Assembly: GCA_022836615.1 (NCBI GenBank)
Contig: MU405373.1
Location: 1-64,000, forward strand
Direction of reading: 5' to 3'
DNA length: 64,000 nucleotides
DNA from: Annulohypoxylon bovei var. microspora
Lineage: Eukaryota > Ascomycota > Sordariomycetes > Xylariales > Hypoxylaceae
Part shown: positions 34,583 through 45,940 of the stretch, one piece after another
Layout of the letters: every line of letters begins with the position of its first letter
How positions within the stretch are numbered: the stretch's first letter is position 1
Program-made: the position numbers and the translations under genes
Notes under the pieces: generated by a model
What the model saw: only the letters and a program-made list of their open reading frames with translations
What the model was told of the DNA's origin: nothing
The model's database searches: none

Positions 34583-35037
34583 ATTTGCGCTAGTAAGCCA
34601 GCTCAGCGGTTCGGTCTCTGTAAATCGTGTTCAAATCTGAATTACAAGAAGACAACTGATATTCAGAGGTATATGTAGAAGTATTCCAGATGTCCGCGAT
34701 AAGAATTAGGAGCTCGTCGGTAGGTAGGGCTGAGGTTTACGAATCAGCCTAGAAGGGATTGAGGCTGTGTTTAGCTGACCCAAAAGCGCGTCATGAGATC
34801 TGAAACAACCTTGAAAGCGATCTGTCAGCTGGTTGGCTAATCTTGCGACAGATCTCGGTATAGATGTAAGCAGCTACATGGTGATACGAAGCGTAACCTA
34901 TTCTGGTTATAACTAGGTTGGAAAGCCCAACAGTAGTGATCATCGTTCTTTTAAGCTGTAGGGTTATACATCATCCGGAACTGAGGCATTACCATTACGA
35001 AACTTATATCTATCCGCCTTGGAAGCGAAAAAGAAAT
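34583..35037. promoter_or_regulatory. Divergent promoter, membrane protein and HET gene
   Basis: 455 bp between two divergently transcribed genes. In-frame ATG codons for the HET gene exist as far up as 34918, so part of this could be coding if a longer N-terminus is used. No other gene. Confidence 0.45.
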
Positions 35038-37098
35038 ATGCCAAGCCGACGGATTTATGAACCCATAGGGCCAGAGGCTATACGCTTATTATCAATTACG
35101 CCCGGCTTTGCATCCGAGACAATTAATTGTACCTTTATCGTCGTTGAGGATAGGAATAATGCACCGGAATACGATGCCATCTCCTATGTATGGGGTACCG
35201 AACTATCCGACGAACCCATCGTGTGTAATGGGCATAGGGTGACGGTCACCAATAACTTGATCAAGGCGATGAGATATCTCCGTCCGCTCCCAAACTGGGA
35301 TTCGGTTATGACATGGCCAAAAGACCATCTACTCCACTCGAGCCGCAACGCCTGGGGTGCGTTTGCCAATAATCGGCAAGAAGGGCGAAAACATTCAGTC
35401 TCCGAGCAGCAGAGACCCATCTGGATCGATGCTCTATGTATCAACCAAGGCGACATGGCTGAGAAGGAGAACCAGGTCAAACGGATGCATGATACTTTTG
35501 CAGACGCTGTTACAGTCAAAATATGGCTCGGCGAAGCAAACGACTCCTACAAAGCTGATTCCTCGCGTCTAAAGTCCTTAACACTGAAGGGGGTCCCAAC
35601 GCTCACAAAACAAGTCCATATTGGACAGTACGGAAGAATGCCGGTCGTCCTCACATTTATCGCTCAAGCATTGAGGAACGTTCGTGCTGGCAAGGATTAT
35701 CCCACAGCATCGAGGGCTGCTACGGATACAGTATACCGAAATCGCGTACATGGCTTTCCCAACGCAGATGCGGTAGAATGGGAGATCCTCCGCGATTTCT
35801 TCGATAATCCATGGTTCGAGCGTATCTGGGTCGTCCAAGAAGTCGTCCATGCCAAGCGAGCAGTAGCTATTCTAGGGGATTGGCAGGTTGAGTGGGAAGC
35901 CCTAGGAAAAGCCGCAACATGGTTCCAGGCACATGGCTTCGCCTTACCTCCCAACGTCCAGTTTAACGGAAACATGAGGGATCTTCTGCCAGTTTCCAAG
36001 GTTGCTGCGATTTGGAAAATAACAGGGCAGAGGCGCCCATTACTTCGAATACTGCGGGAGCTTCGAGGACGAAAAGCGACTCTCAAAGTGGACAAGGTAT
36101 ACGCGGCTTATAGTCTGGCAGAAGAAACCGTCTATATTCGAGAGACCAAAGACAGCTTTGATCCATTGATCGAACCGACATATGATCCAGGGCGAGTCGA
36201 CGAAGTTTATCCAAATGTGGTACGCTTCCTGGTGATATATCATGGGAATCTCGCAGCACTATCTCACGCAGGTGGGATCCAAGGGATGAGAACATCTGGC
36301 TGCCCATCATGGGTACCCGATTGGAATCAACCGAAAACATCTGCTGAACTGGTCAACGATAATCGAGACGAGTCACCTTATAGTGCGAATGGTGATGAGT
36401 ATCTGATAATGGGAGACTCTGCAGACCCAAGGTGCCTTTCTGTGAGGGGAATCAGAGTTCCCGGTGGTGTGATAAGAGCGTACGGGGATAAACTTATCAG
36501 CTATAGTTTCCGGCACACATCATACAAGGAGGAGCACGATTTCGTGAAGTCAGCATGGAGTCTAGTAGCACACCTGGCTAATGGGAATGATACGTCGGAG
36601 GATGGTGAGCGGAAAATGTACCATCCTAGAAACATACCCCATACTTTCGTCTCGGCGCTTAGTGCGGGCCTCAGCGAGACGAAGCAGCCGATCGATAATG
36701 ACTTAAATTTCCTCGACGATGCTGCAGACTGGCTACTTCAGCAGTTCGGAGGTCAAATACCAGTCTCAGGAGTTAGTAAAAAATGGAGGTTGCCAAGTGC
36801 CATTTGGAACTATTCGAGTTCAGGCCGGTTCCGCGAGGCTTTCACACGGGTTTGCCTACATAGACGGTTTTTCGTTACAACGGAGAATTTGATGGGGATA
36901 GGTCCCGAGACGATGGAAAAGGACGATATAGTAGTCATCCTATTTGGTGGCAAGGTCCCGTACGTCGTGCGGGAGCTAGGCGAGGGCAAGTATGCGTTCA
37001 TCGGGGAGTGTTACGTCCCGGGTTTGATGACCGGGGAAGCAGTCGAACAGTGGAAGAGCAATAATAGGCACGAGGCGGAATTCTTCAACCTTGTGTAA
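35038..37098 (+). CDS. HET-domain (heterokaryon incompatibility) protein
   Basis: Intron-free, 686 aa from the ATG at 35038. HET domains occur in fungal non-self recognition proteins that trigger cell death when incompatible hyphae fuse; most family members have no tested role. The conserved blocks are present: PEYDAISYVWG near residues 43-53, PIWIDALCINQGD near 126-138, QVKRMHDTF and VKIWLGEA after it, and NPWFERIWVVQEV near 256-268. An insert of about 35 residues lies between the second and third segments of the domain. The C-terminal 400 residues are the usual divergent part, with a DDIVVILFGGKVPYVVRE block near the end. No STAND, WD or TPR repeats are seen, so it is a stand-alone HET protein. 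An in-frame ATG at 34918 would add 40 residues lacking family character. The toxic activity is inferred from family only. Confidence 0.9.
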   Translation: MPSRRIYEPIGPEAIRLLSITPGFASETINCTFIVVEDRNNAPEYDAISYVWGTELSDEPIVCNGHRVTVTNNLIKAMRYLRPLPNWDSVMTWPKDHLLHSSRNAWGAFANNRQEGRKHSVSEQQRPIWIDALCINQGDMAEKENQVKRMHDTFADAVTVKIWLGEANDSYKADSSRLKSLTLKGVPTLTKQVHIGQYGRMPVVLTFIAQALRNVRAGKDYPTASRAATDTVYRNRVHGFPNADAVEWEILRDFFDNPWFERIWVVQEVVHAKRAVAILGDWQVEWEALGKAATWFQAHGFALPPNVQFNGNMRDLLPVSKVAAIWKITGQRRPLLRILRELRGRKATLKVDKVYAAYSLAEETVYIRETKDSFDPLIEPTYDPGRVDEVYPNVVRFLVIYHGNLAALSHAGGIQGMRTSGCPSWVPDWNQPKTSAELVNDNRDESPYSANGDEYLIMGDSADPRCLSVRGIRVPGGVIRAYGDKLISYSFRHTSYKEEHDFVKSAWSLVAHLANGNDTSEDGERKMYHPRNIPHTFVSALSAGLSETKQPIDNDLNFLDDAADWLLQQFGGQIPVSGVSKKWRLPSAIWNYSSSGRFREAFTRVCLHRRFFVTTENLMGIGPETMEKDDIVVILFGGKVPYVVRELGEGKYAFIGECYVPGLMTGEAVEQWKSNNRHEAEFFNLV

Positions 37099-38473
37099 GT
37101 AATAAATGTTGTAGGACTGGCTCATGGGTGCTCCCGGTATCCCCGCTCTTCGTATTCGTTCAGGTACGACGTCCTGTGTCTCCGGGTTTCATGAATTATG
37201 ATTTTATATCCCCGAGAACGGTAGTTTCCATCACCCTTACATACCTACCCATCACCCGATACTACGGGATGAGGGGGAGCTTCTCCTAGTCACTATGATA
37301 GACGAGAATCATTCATAGTATAACTATAGGCCGCAAGCTCTTCCAATACGGAAATATCCAGGGCCTTGAACATCAGATGATCATAGGGACGGTCCGTTAA
37401 AATGCATCTGTCGTACTTTAGGTCCCAACTTAAGGGACTCTCCGATTCTCCGCATTATGACGACTTACCGGCAGTGACTAAATGATCTCCAAGACGGCAT
37501 GGGCAAGATGTATACCACGATTGGAATGAAACTGGGATAGCCCGGAACGTTCGGTCTGGACCTTGCTGGTTTATCTCTATGAGGAGGGAGAAACAAATCT
37601 ACTATGTATGCATTAGATCCATGGGACCATGATAAACTCATGCAGAAGCGCTTGGAGGTGGCATAAAAACGGATGAACAACGGCAAGTTTTTCAGTATAT
37701 ATCTTATCAAATGCACATCAGCAGATAAGCAAGCATTCAATGCCAAGAAATGTGTTTTGCGGGAGCTTACCTAAGAAAATCTTAAATAAAATATCGCCAT
37801 CTTATCTGAAAGTTTAGGAAGTCTCCGATCTATGTAATAACCTTTGAACTCGCATAAAGTTGTGCTTTTGTACGACAACAAAACAGGTACCGACCTAGCA
37901 CCCGGATTTAGAGGAGTACACAACCGACCAACCGAGGTGTGCATAATTACACGTATGTAGGTGCTGTACCCAAGTATCTACATAGGTCTTCCACGCGCCT
38001 GCTAGGATGAACGTCCTTAAGCCAATGTAAGGGCCCACTAGACGGAACGGAATTGTGCTTAAAAAAAACGAACGAGGTGAGCTAACTCATGGTCCCCACA
38101 GCGTCCTGATAAATTGATATAGGTAATCTCTGATTGGTTCAAATTACACTAGGATTCGGATTACCGTACCCTCCGCTGACCGCTAGCTCCCTGGGATTTT
38201 AGGGGACAGAAGCCATTCGAACTTTAAGAAATTCAATCACCAATGCAATTTACTAGCTCCAATCTCACTTTCTTATCCTTCTTATCCCCAAATATTCTAG
38301 CTGTTCTTTTTACTCCTCCCCCTTCAACTTCCGATCAATCTCCGTGCCGAACTGCGCTTGTGTCCGTCTCTGTCCCTGTGCATCTTTCTTGACTTCAAAA
38401 TCGCTTTATTCTTGCAAAGCAGGCGATCGATACCCATAGATTTGTTTTGAACCGAAACAATCAAGTCAACAAA
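37099..38473. other. Intergenic, promoter of cytochrome b5
   Basis: About 1.4 kb. The last 230 bp is pyrimidine-rich (TTTACTCCTCCCCCTTCAAC and similar), typical of a strong fungal promoter/leader. No additional gene is supported. Confidence 0.5.
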
Positions 38474-39079
38474 ATGGCAGACAAGGAGCTTACCTACCAG
38501 GACGTTGCTGAGCACAACACCAAGAAAGATCTTTACATCGTTGTCCACGATAAGATCTACGATGCTACCAAGTTCATTGACGAGCATCCGTAAGTATTAT
38601 TTACTATCTCAAGTTGTGCGATTCAATTCGATCCAATTCTACAATTACCTCCCACTTTTGTGTTTTTGGATAATAGCTAATATTTTTGTGTTTATGCAGT
38701 GGTGGTGAAGAGGTCCTATTAGATGTTGGTGGCCAAGACGCGACAGAGGCTTTCGAAGATGTCGGCCACAGTGACGAAGCCCGAGAAACCCTCGAGCAAC
38801 TCCTCGTCGGTTCCCTAAAGCGAAAGGTAAGAATTCTTCCTCTCTAACTTCACCCAATATCCCTGATTTACTCTACCCCATCGTACTCCGGTATGCTGAC
38901 GGACTTTGTGATAGCCCGGCGACCCTCACCCCAAGGCTCAACAGGCTTCCCTCGCTCCGCAGGCCAACACAAGCTCGGCCGGATACGGAACCGCCCTGTA
39001 TGCTATCGTCTTCATCGGTGGATTGGCCGCCTTCGGTGCCTACCAGTACCTACAGGCCCAAGAAGCAACTGAGGCTTAG
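38474..39079 (+). CDS. CYB5: Cytochrome b5
   Basis: Model: join(38474..38589, 38700..38826, 38915..39079), 135 aa, with introns of 110 and 88 nt. It is an ER tail-anchored haemoprotein passing electrons to lipid desaturases, sterol enzymes and some P450s. Haem ligands are His38 in the HPGGEE motif, which is split by intron 1, and His62 in EDVGHSDEA. The haem domain covers residues 5-80; then a Pro/Gln/Ala linker, and a single C-terminal helix at about 108-124 (LYAIVFIGGLAAFGAYQYL) followed by a short luminal tail. Size and layout are those of fungal microsomal b5. The ATG follows CAAA and lies in the expected place before the first strand. Confidence 0.95.
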
Positions 39080-40318
39080 AGGCCTGATACTTTTCGGGGA
39101 CGGTTGTTCGGAGGAGTAAGGAGTGTATACTAGTATGTCAGGCAATGAGTTGATGGGATGTCTTCACGACAGTATATCTATCCTCAATGCTTAATAGACC
39201 TGGTCTGGTTCTTACGTACCTATTTATCAGTGGTGTCTTGTCGTCAGGCTGTTTGGTTTATGACTACCAGGAGTCGGATGAGAATACGATTGTTTTACTG
39301 GCAGAGTTGATTGACTAAAGGACTCTAAAGGGATTGGATGGCGGTTACTTTAAATACAGGCAGTTTTAATAAATCCGATAAATAAAGCTGGTTGGAAAAC
39401 AGTAATATCACGTCAATTTGGTACCAGATGAATTCGACGCTTGATGGCATCCAGTAATGTAATGGGGATTGCATATCATCTCCAATATTCTATCCCCATA
39501 GCAATGCGCCTACTACCTACTCGATTTTGCTCACAATATGAATAATATGGTTACTAAAGTCTAACATTGAGCGACTACCAATCTTCTAGTCACCGCTTAG
39601 ATAGGTACAATACTAACACTACACCAACCCACTCACCCTCAAATTTTTCCAACTTTTCGCAAAATCAAATCGCATCACCCACCCTCGACACACTTCCGTC
39701 TTAGGCAATTCTGAGAAGTAAGTCTTATCCTATTCCTCAAGGATGCATTTACACTCTATCAGCCCCGTTAGATCCGCAATCGGTTACCGTATTAGGAAAT
39801 AGAAATGGGAAAGCATCGAAAGATATCGTTCAATGCTGACATTTCCTAATCCAGAACTCAGAACTGGCCTCAAATCTACCTAAGTACATGTCTAGGACCC
39901 AGAAGTGGACATCAATTGAAGGATAACGTCGTGTCCACGTTTCCATCTCACCAAAATCTAGGTAATCTCAACTAAAAAGTACCGCTAGCCAATTTCACGT
40001 TTAAGCCCCACAACCCTTGGAAGCTTTCAAGCCACACTTTCCCAAGCAGCCAAGGTTACATTAATATGTACCTATGTACCTATGTGGGTACGCAAATTGT
40101 GGATATCCCCGCTCATTGGAGCTAACCTTAAAATATTACCCAACACATGCAATTAATCTGGAGTTAACACACCTCTCAGCCTTGTTTCGCATCCAAACTT
40201 CAACTTTCTTTCTTTCTTTTATCCATCCGTCCATTGACAAGGTCGGCATCGAATAACGACATACCTCACCATCCAATAACGAGAATCTGCTACGACCGTA
40301 TCAATCGATCCATTCATC
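39080..40318. other. Intergenic, cytochrome b5 3' end and TFIIE beta promoter
   Basis: About 1.2 kb with no gene of its own. A TTTCTTTCTTTC leader tract lies at 40204-40220, about 100 nt upstream of the TFIIE beta start. Confidence 0.5.
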
Positions 40319-41176
40319 ATGTCTCCCAGCAAACCCGCCAGCGGCTCAAAGAAGTCGTCGGCTTTATCGCCATCCTCGGCAAAGGTGACCAAGTCAGATG
40401 GCACGGCTTCGAAGCGTCAGAAGCGTGACGGACTCGCTGCTAATAACTCGGCCACTCCTGCCGCTGCTGCTGCCGCAGCCGCCGCCGCCGACTATGGCTC
40501 GCACATCATCACCCAGCTTACGTACGCCGTCGAGTTTCTCAAGGCGAAGGGTACGCCGAAGACGCTTCAGGAGATAATGGACCACCTGACGCTTCAGCAC
40601 TACCCAGAGCACGTGCAGAAGTTTTTCGCGACTACGATGCAGCGCCACTCGCGCATGCAGTACCGCCCGGACCCGAAGGCTAAGTCTCTCCCCGAGTCGG
40701 AGCAGTGGCGAACCGGCACCTACGCGTTCAGGCCCACGCTGCCCGGCGTCGTGTCCAAGGTCACGCTGCTCGAGTATCTGCAGAGCAAGGTCGACGCGTC
40801 CGCCACGGAGGTAAAGCAGATCAAGGACGGCTGGCCCGACTGTGACGACGCCATCATGGAGCTGGAGAAGGAGCATAAGATCTTGACTGTTAGAACCAAG
40901 AAAGAACAACAACACAAATTTGTGTGGCTCGATAACCCCTCTCTGCATCACAAGGTTGATGATGAATTTCGCGCGATGTGGTTTAAGGAGCACCTGCCGT
41001 CCGTTGACGACATGCCCAGAAGACTTAAGGCGATCGGGCAAAAGGCGACTAGCGGTGGCACGAAACTCAACGCGAATGCCCAGAAGGCTCCTCCAAAGCG
41101 GAAGAAGGCCTCGCGCGTACAGAAGAAATTCGAGAACGAGCACATGCGAAGCATCTTCGAACAGCACAAACGCTAG
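40319..41176 (+). CDS. TFA2: Transcription initiation factor IIE, beta subunit
   Basis: Intron-free, 285 aa. TFIIE beta pairs with TFIIE alpha (Tfa1) in the RNA polymerase II preinitiation complex and helps recruit TFIIH and open promoter DNA. A basic Ser/Lys-rich N-terminus (residues 1-45) is followed by a run of Ala (about 50-59). A core winged-helix region follows: IITQLTYAVEFLKAKGTPKTLQEIMDHL at about 64-91, then TYAFRPTLPGVVSKVTLLEYLQ. Next is a second winged-helix part with DAIMELEKEHKILTVRTKKE. A basic tail, KRKKASRVQKKFENEHM, ends the protein. Length is similar to fungal orthologues. Nuclear by function and basic signals. The ATG at 40319 is the only sensible start. Confidence 0.93.
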   Translation: MSPSKPASGSKKSSALSPSSAKVTKSDGTASKRQKRDGLAANNSATPAAAAAAAAAADYGSHIITQLTYAVEFLKAKGTPKTLQEIMDHLTLQHYPEHVQKFFATTMQRHSRMQYRPDPKAKSLPESEQWRTGTYAFRPTLPGVVSKVTLLEYLQSKVDASATEVKQIKDGWPDCDDAIMELEKEHKILTVRTKKEQQHKFVWLDNPSLHHKVDDEFRAMWFKEHLPSVDDMPRRLKAIGQKATSGGTKLNANAQKAPPKRKKASRVQKKFENEHMRSIFEQHKR

Positions 41177-42159
41177 TCATCTTCTAAGGTCGTCTCAGAG
41201 GAGGATAGGCTAGTATTACATGAGGGTTTCAAGGCGTTATTATGGAAACAAGGTTGCGTTGATATTCGAGCAGGAGTGGTTTTCCTATAGCATTACCCTC
41301 TGATCACAAAAAGGGGTAAGCAACCAGCATCATTGGCGTTTAGGCTGGTCATACGTCACACGGCGTTCCGGGTCACAGAGTAAAGGTGTTGGTTGATAAG
41401 ATATCGATGTCTTTCCCTACTTTACATAACTGCATGCAAACAGACCTATTAGTGGCTAATATTGTGCGGCGGCGAAGGCTCTGGAGAGCCTGACTCTCTA
41501 CGCTGCACTTTATATAAGGCATAAGTACAAAACGAGCTTCACTGTCTGATGTGACTTAGATCTTGACCTACGGTGGTAGATTGCTTCTCAATATTTCTTT
41601 GTTCCACTTCTCTTGTCCCTTCTGTCTCACCACTTTCTGCCTCCACTATGCGTAGGTCCAGAAAGGTTCCAACCACCGCACAAAGTAGCAGCCGCTCTCG
41701 TAGTATTTTCCTCTCTGCATTGTTGTCTAGCCAAGCAATCTAGTTCAAGCAGAATAAAACCTCAGAGTACGATCTAAAGACTGTTAAAAAAGGAGCCACA
41801 GAGAAAAATCACACAGTTATAGTAATAATAACACTTAAAATACAAGGAACCACATACGCTGACTGCCCTCAAGTAACCATGCCCAAGATGTCCCATTTCC
41901 TCCCATACCCAGCTTTTCCAACCATTGTTCTGCTGAACGTAACCCAACGTTAGATATCCCAGGCCTACCAACCCCCTGATACCAAGATGGGCAGCCTGAA
42001 ATCCAAATGCCTAACCCGTTCTACCGGACGGTACAATCTTACAAACTCTCGATGTTCTGAAGGTCGCCGAGAAGAAAGTCCTTCGTTCCACCGCCTCGGG
42101 CCGCCTTGACGTAGAATAAACACCACTCCACCACATCCCCCTGCCGCAGAACCAAACTC
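41177..42159. other. Intergenic between convergent genes
   Basis: 983 bp holding the 3' ends of TFA2 (+) and the DsbA-like gene (-). No convincing gene or repeat. Confidence 0.5.
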
Positions 42160-43448
42160 CTACGCCGCCACCCTCTCCCCAGCAACATAAAACCGCGCAC
42201 ACGCGCCGCCCTCCCCCGTCCCCAGCACCTGCCCCCCGCCCCCCTCCTCCCCGTCCCCGTCTCCTTCTCCCTCCAGTCCCGCGCCCCCCTTCCCCACGCG
42301 TATGCGCTCGAGCTCCTCGACCAAAAACGCAGCGCTCTGCGCGCCGCCGATCACGTAGCGGTCGTTCACGATAAACGTCGGCACGGCGCGCACGGCCAGC
42401 CCGGGCCGCTCGCACGCGGCCGCGAACAGGCCGTCGACCGCGCGGTCCCACGCCTCGTCCTCGAGCACCGCGCGCGTCACCGCCGCCGGCGTCAGGTCCG
42501 GGAGCTCGGTGGCGGTGGTCGAGCAGAACAGCGTGCTGAGGAAGGAGCGCGAGGAAATGTCCGCGGAGGTTGAGTGGTGCGCGTGCAGCAGCGCGGCGAG
42601 GAGGCGTAGTTGCAGGGCTGGGCCGCGCTGGGCGCTGCTCGGGGGCGGGTGGGGACCCGGGACGGTGGAGGGAAGTGGGGCCGTGGGTGGAGGGTCTTGG
42701 CTTTGATTTTGATTTTGATTTTGATTTTGATTTTGATTTTGATTTTGATCGTGGTCGGCGTCTTGGTGGGCTGGGCTCTGGGACCGGCTGCGGTGCTGCC
42801 GCGAGGCGAAGGCGGTGCTCCGGGCCGCGGTGGGCGATGCCTCGAGCGCGAAGCGCAGCAGCTTATGGGCGTCGCGCGTGTTCCCGGTGCGCCCCTCCCA
42901 GCTGAAGGCGACGCCGGCCGGCCGGCCCAGGTCCCGCCAGTGCTCGAGGCTGTGCTTCGGGATGTTGAGGTACGTAAGCTTGTCGTATGCTAGGGGAAAT
43001 TTGCGGTCGGTTAGCGAGTCAGTTTTGCGGCTTTCTCTGGTACGCCACGCTACGGGGTCTGGGGAAGGATGTTCCTTGGAGCTTAGGGGAGATGGTGGAG
43101 CTAGTCTAGGTCTTGGTGGCCTGGCCTGGATTGTGGCCGCTCTGGTGCTAAAGGGAGAAGGGGGACGGACTCACCGCTTCGGGTTGCGAGCGGATCGAGC
43201 ATGAATGGCGAGCAAACTACTTCGAAAGTTGCCTCTGGGTGGTTTGCTGTGTAGGTCGTGATGGCGGCGGTTAGGTTCTTTAGTCCGATGTAGCAGTAGG
43301 GACAGATCACATCCAAGATAAATTCCACAACAAAATGTGTCGTCTCTGGTACATTGTCGAGCTTGGATAATCTATCCTGATCCTTCGGTTCCGGCTCGTC
43401 GGAATTCCTGTCAACAATAGGTAACAACAGGTCTCGTATACTCGCCAT
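42160..43448 (-). CDS. DsbA/FrnE-type thioredoxin-fold protein
   Basis: Model: complement(join(42160..42989, 43175..43448)), 367 aa, with a 185-nt intron (GTGAGT...CCCTAG). It is a DSBA-like oxidoreductase of the FrnE/2-hydroxychromene-carboxylate isomerase group, probably cytosolic. The active site CPYC (Cys49, Cys52) sits in DVICPYCYIG; the thioredoxin-fold continues with FEVVCSPFMLDPLA, then the helical insert ALEHWRDLGRP-like SLEHWRDLGRPAGVAFSWEGRTGNTRDAHKLL. The cis-Pro segment AVPTFIVNDRYVIGGAQ completes the fold. Between DAHKLLRFALEA and LQLRLLAALLHAHH there is an unusual insert of about 65 residues with a (Gln-Asn) repeat encoded by eight TTTGAT units. The C-terminal 40 residues are Gly/Glu-rich. 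The exact reaction is unknown. Confidence 0.85.
42702..42749. repeat. (TTTGAT)8 microsatellite inside a coding exon
   Basis: Eight perfect 6-bp units. Read on the minus strand it encodes a Gln-Asn run in the DsbA-like protein. A six-base unit keeps the frame when the copy number changes, so length variants would still be translated. Confidence 0.95.
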
Positions 43449-45640
43449 ATTCTGTAAATTTGGGCGATGGCGATCTCGAATAGTCCTCAGGGGCAAAGGA
43501 CGAGACTCCTAGAAGAGTTGTATATAAGTCCTCGATTCCCCTTGTTAAAATAGGGACCGGTCAATGGCAGTAGTCCTTCATATCTAAGTAGTAAAACAAC
43601 AAAAGACTCGACTTTTGAATAGGTGTTTGAGATGCCTTGGTGGAGAAAGAATACGACGAGAATGGCAATAGGGGTAGAAGATTAATCAACGACACCCAAC
43701 GACATCCTCGGCTTTTCCAAGGGTTGTGAGCAACCCCTACTTCTAGAACGCGAAGTGAAATTGTGATTAGTCCGATGGAATCCGGGACGATACGCTTCTA
43801 TATGAGTAGATAACATCAGCTCAATAGTAAAAGACAAAAAATTTCGTTTCCAGGATCCGCTTCAGCTAGCATAAGCGGTGGCATACAAGGTGCAGCAATG
43901 CTTGTCAACGTCGAATATCCCAATGCAATGATCGAATAATCAGAAATGTTTTTTTGCAGGAGGCTCGGACCTAGTCCCACGCTTATTCAGACGATCCGCG
44001 TAGCATTTCGTTGTCAAGATCAAAAATCCGGTGCCAAGGAAGGAGAGTGGATTGCAAGACGCCACGAGAGCTTGTGAAGAAGCGGTTTGCCCTCGAGACA
44101 AGGAAGATGTATTCGAAATAAATGGAAAAAATGCATGGTAGACGATGACGGGAGCGGCCACCATATCCTGGCTCCGACTGTGGTGTATCAGCGGCACCGA
44201 AAAAAAAGAGGGAGAAATGTGCGTAGCCCCATATGATCACAAATCAAAAAATCAACAAGGTCGAATCCGGGGGTCGCCATCCACATTTTGTCCCCCTTGA
44301 CTGCTTAGCCGCAGCCAATATCGTCACAATCGTACGAGAAGCGATGCATCATGGATGATTAAACATTTATTCTCCTTCAACCAAAACCAGCCTCGTACAG
44401 AATTCACCTTGCAAGGTCCTAGCACTATAAGCTATAATCGACATGATAAGTTGCAGGTGGTCAGTTGGCGTAAGTAGGAGGGGAACGAATCGCTAGCTCA
44501 GCCCCGTGCGGTAGCTAAAGTAAAATATAAAAGAAAGCATGCAAACTTCCTGGGGTATCTTCATATAAATACTACTTGACGTTGTGATAAAGCATGGTAC
44601 CCCAATCATTATCACGTCCACAAGTGGCTCTTCTTGCCCCTTACCCCGGTAAGTTTTAGCGTGAAGATCTCGTCCCGTACCGAGAGACCATCGCGATTTA
44701 CATACATAAGTTGGTGTAAGCAAGACTTAGGATAATATATACAGCAAGACGTAATGTAATAGAACGGTATAAAGGATATAAGTGGTTCACTTTCACGAAT
44801 AGGAATGTTCTAGAAGCACACACCATTCCTAAGTTTTGTGAGAATATAACTGGGTTTTCTGTTCTCAATCCAATCGCAACTTGATTTACTACCTAGACTC
44901 TAGCCTCTAACCGCGACCTGCGTGTTGTCCAGCAGGTACCAAGAGACCCAGCAGAGTAGCCTATCTAGTACGTATCGAGGACGAGAAACCCTTTGACCCG
45001 AAAGATGGCCGAAATCTCTCAATTCAGTCTTGATTGCTCAATATCAGCAAAAGATATTTCTTGCTCACGCACTTTCGGGATATCACACTTGGGACGCATT
45101 ATTGCAAAATTCACCGCAAAAAGTGAAATCCCAACTGCAGCTGTAGCCACTAGGCGAGCAAACGTATACGCGCGTCGTAAACCAACTGGTTCCCTATCCT
45201 CATTCCTGGGTAATTTTCCTTTTTCCCTCCATCTGCACCGATTATGCCGCCTTTGCTGTCATGAATATTGCCGACCCCGACCAGTTTTATGTTTAAGGGG
45301 ACGAAGAAGTGAAGTGTGATTGACCATCTCAGCCTCAGTTGAATCCATCAAGAGGCAAGTAAGGCCTTTATATTATAAAGTTCCACTGGTGTACTGGGTC
45401 GGTTGCTTTGGGTCGATTAATGTGAGGCGCGCGCCTCTAAACTGAGCTGGGTGAATCTGCCTCGAGGCAGTTGGATACCTGATCTGAAGCCTTCAACCAG
45501 GCAAAGAAAAAACGGTAAAGAAAAACGCCATTTAGTAACCCCCCTCTCGAACGCATGTCGCAAATAATCACTCCTTGCCGTGCCGTGGGGTATTGTGCCT
45601 TCCGTGACAAAGGAAAGATGCAAGGAACAAATGGAATCTA
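43449..45640. other. Intergenic, about 2.2 kb
   Basis: This holds the upstream region of the DsbA-like gene and the 3' flank of the C2H2 factor. A 108-codon plus-strand frame at 44993-45319 has no recognisable features and no splice pattern, so it is not called. Nothing else is supported. Confidence 0.5.
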
Positions 45641-45940
45641 TCAAGTGCCTCCGAACGAGGGGGCACCGTATGTTTGGTCATACTGCTGGTATTGGGGTTG
45701 GTCACCCTGCGACTGATCAAACTGCTGGTATTGGGGTTGGCCATCCTGCGACTGATCAAGTAGGAATTGATCAAACTCCGACTGATCAAACTGCTGATTG
45801 AAGTCGAAATGTGGATACGGCTCCCACGCCATCTCCGGCAAGGGTGACGGCGTTGCTGTGGGTGTGGGTGTCAACAGCGATGCCGGTGCAGGCGCCACCA
45901 TCTCGTCCAAGAATTCGCCTGGAACGCTCTGGTTGTCATA
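45641..45940 (-). other. In-frame Gln-rich extension behind the C2H2 stop codon
   Basis: Directly after the TAG of the C2H2 factor (45943-45941) the same frame stays open for 99 codons before the next stop. The translation is strongly non-random: a PGEFLDEM start, a Pro/Thr-rich block, a WEPYPHFDFNQQFDQSEFDQFL block, and repeated DQSQ-DQPQYQQ units. It can be joined to the main frame by a 39-nt GT-AG intron (45979-45941), by stop readthrough, or by assuming a CAG-to-TAG change in the stop codon. It could be an activation domain; which route, if any, is real is unknown. Confidence 0.5.
45682..45759. repeat. Two 39-bp tandem units
   Basis: Units at 45682-45720 and 45721-45759 differ at two positions. 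On the minus strand they encode a 13-residue Gln-rich repeat within the extension behind the C2H2 factor. A third, partial copy follows. Confidence 0.9.

Noticed and set aside
34598..34650. Possible tRNA: GCTCAGCGG followed by GTTCAAATC
   Set aside because: A-box-like and B-box-like words are spaced too closely, no acceptor stem pairs, and the first exon of the minus-strand membrane gene overlaps the left part.
44993..45319. 108-codon plus-strand frame between the DsbA-like and C2H2 genes
   Set aside because: No conserved motif; probably spacer.
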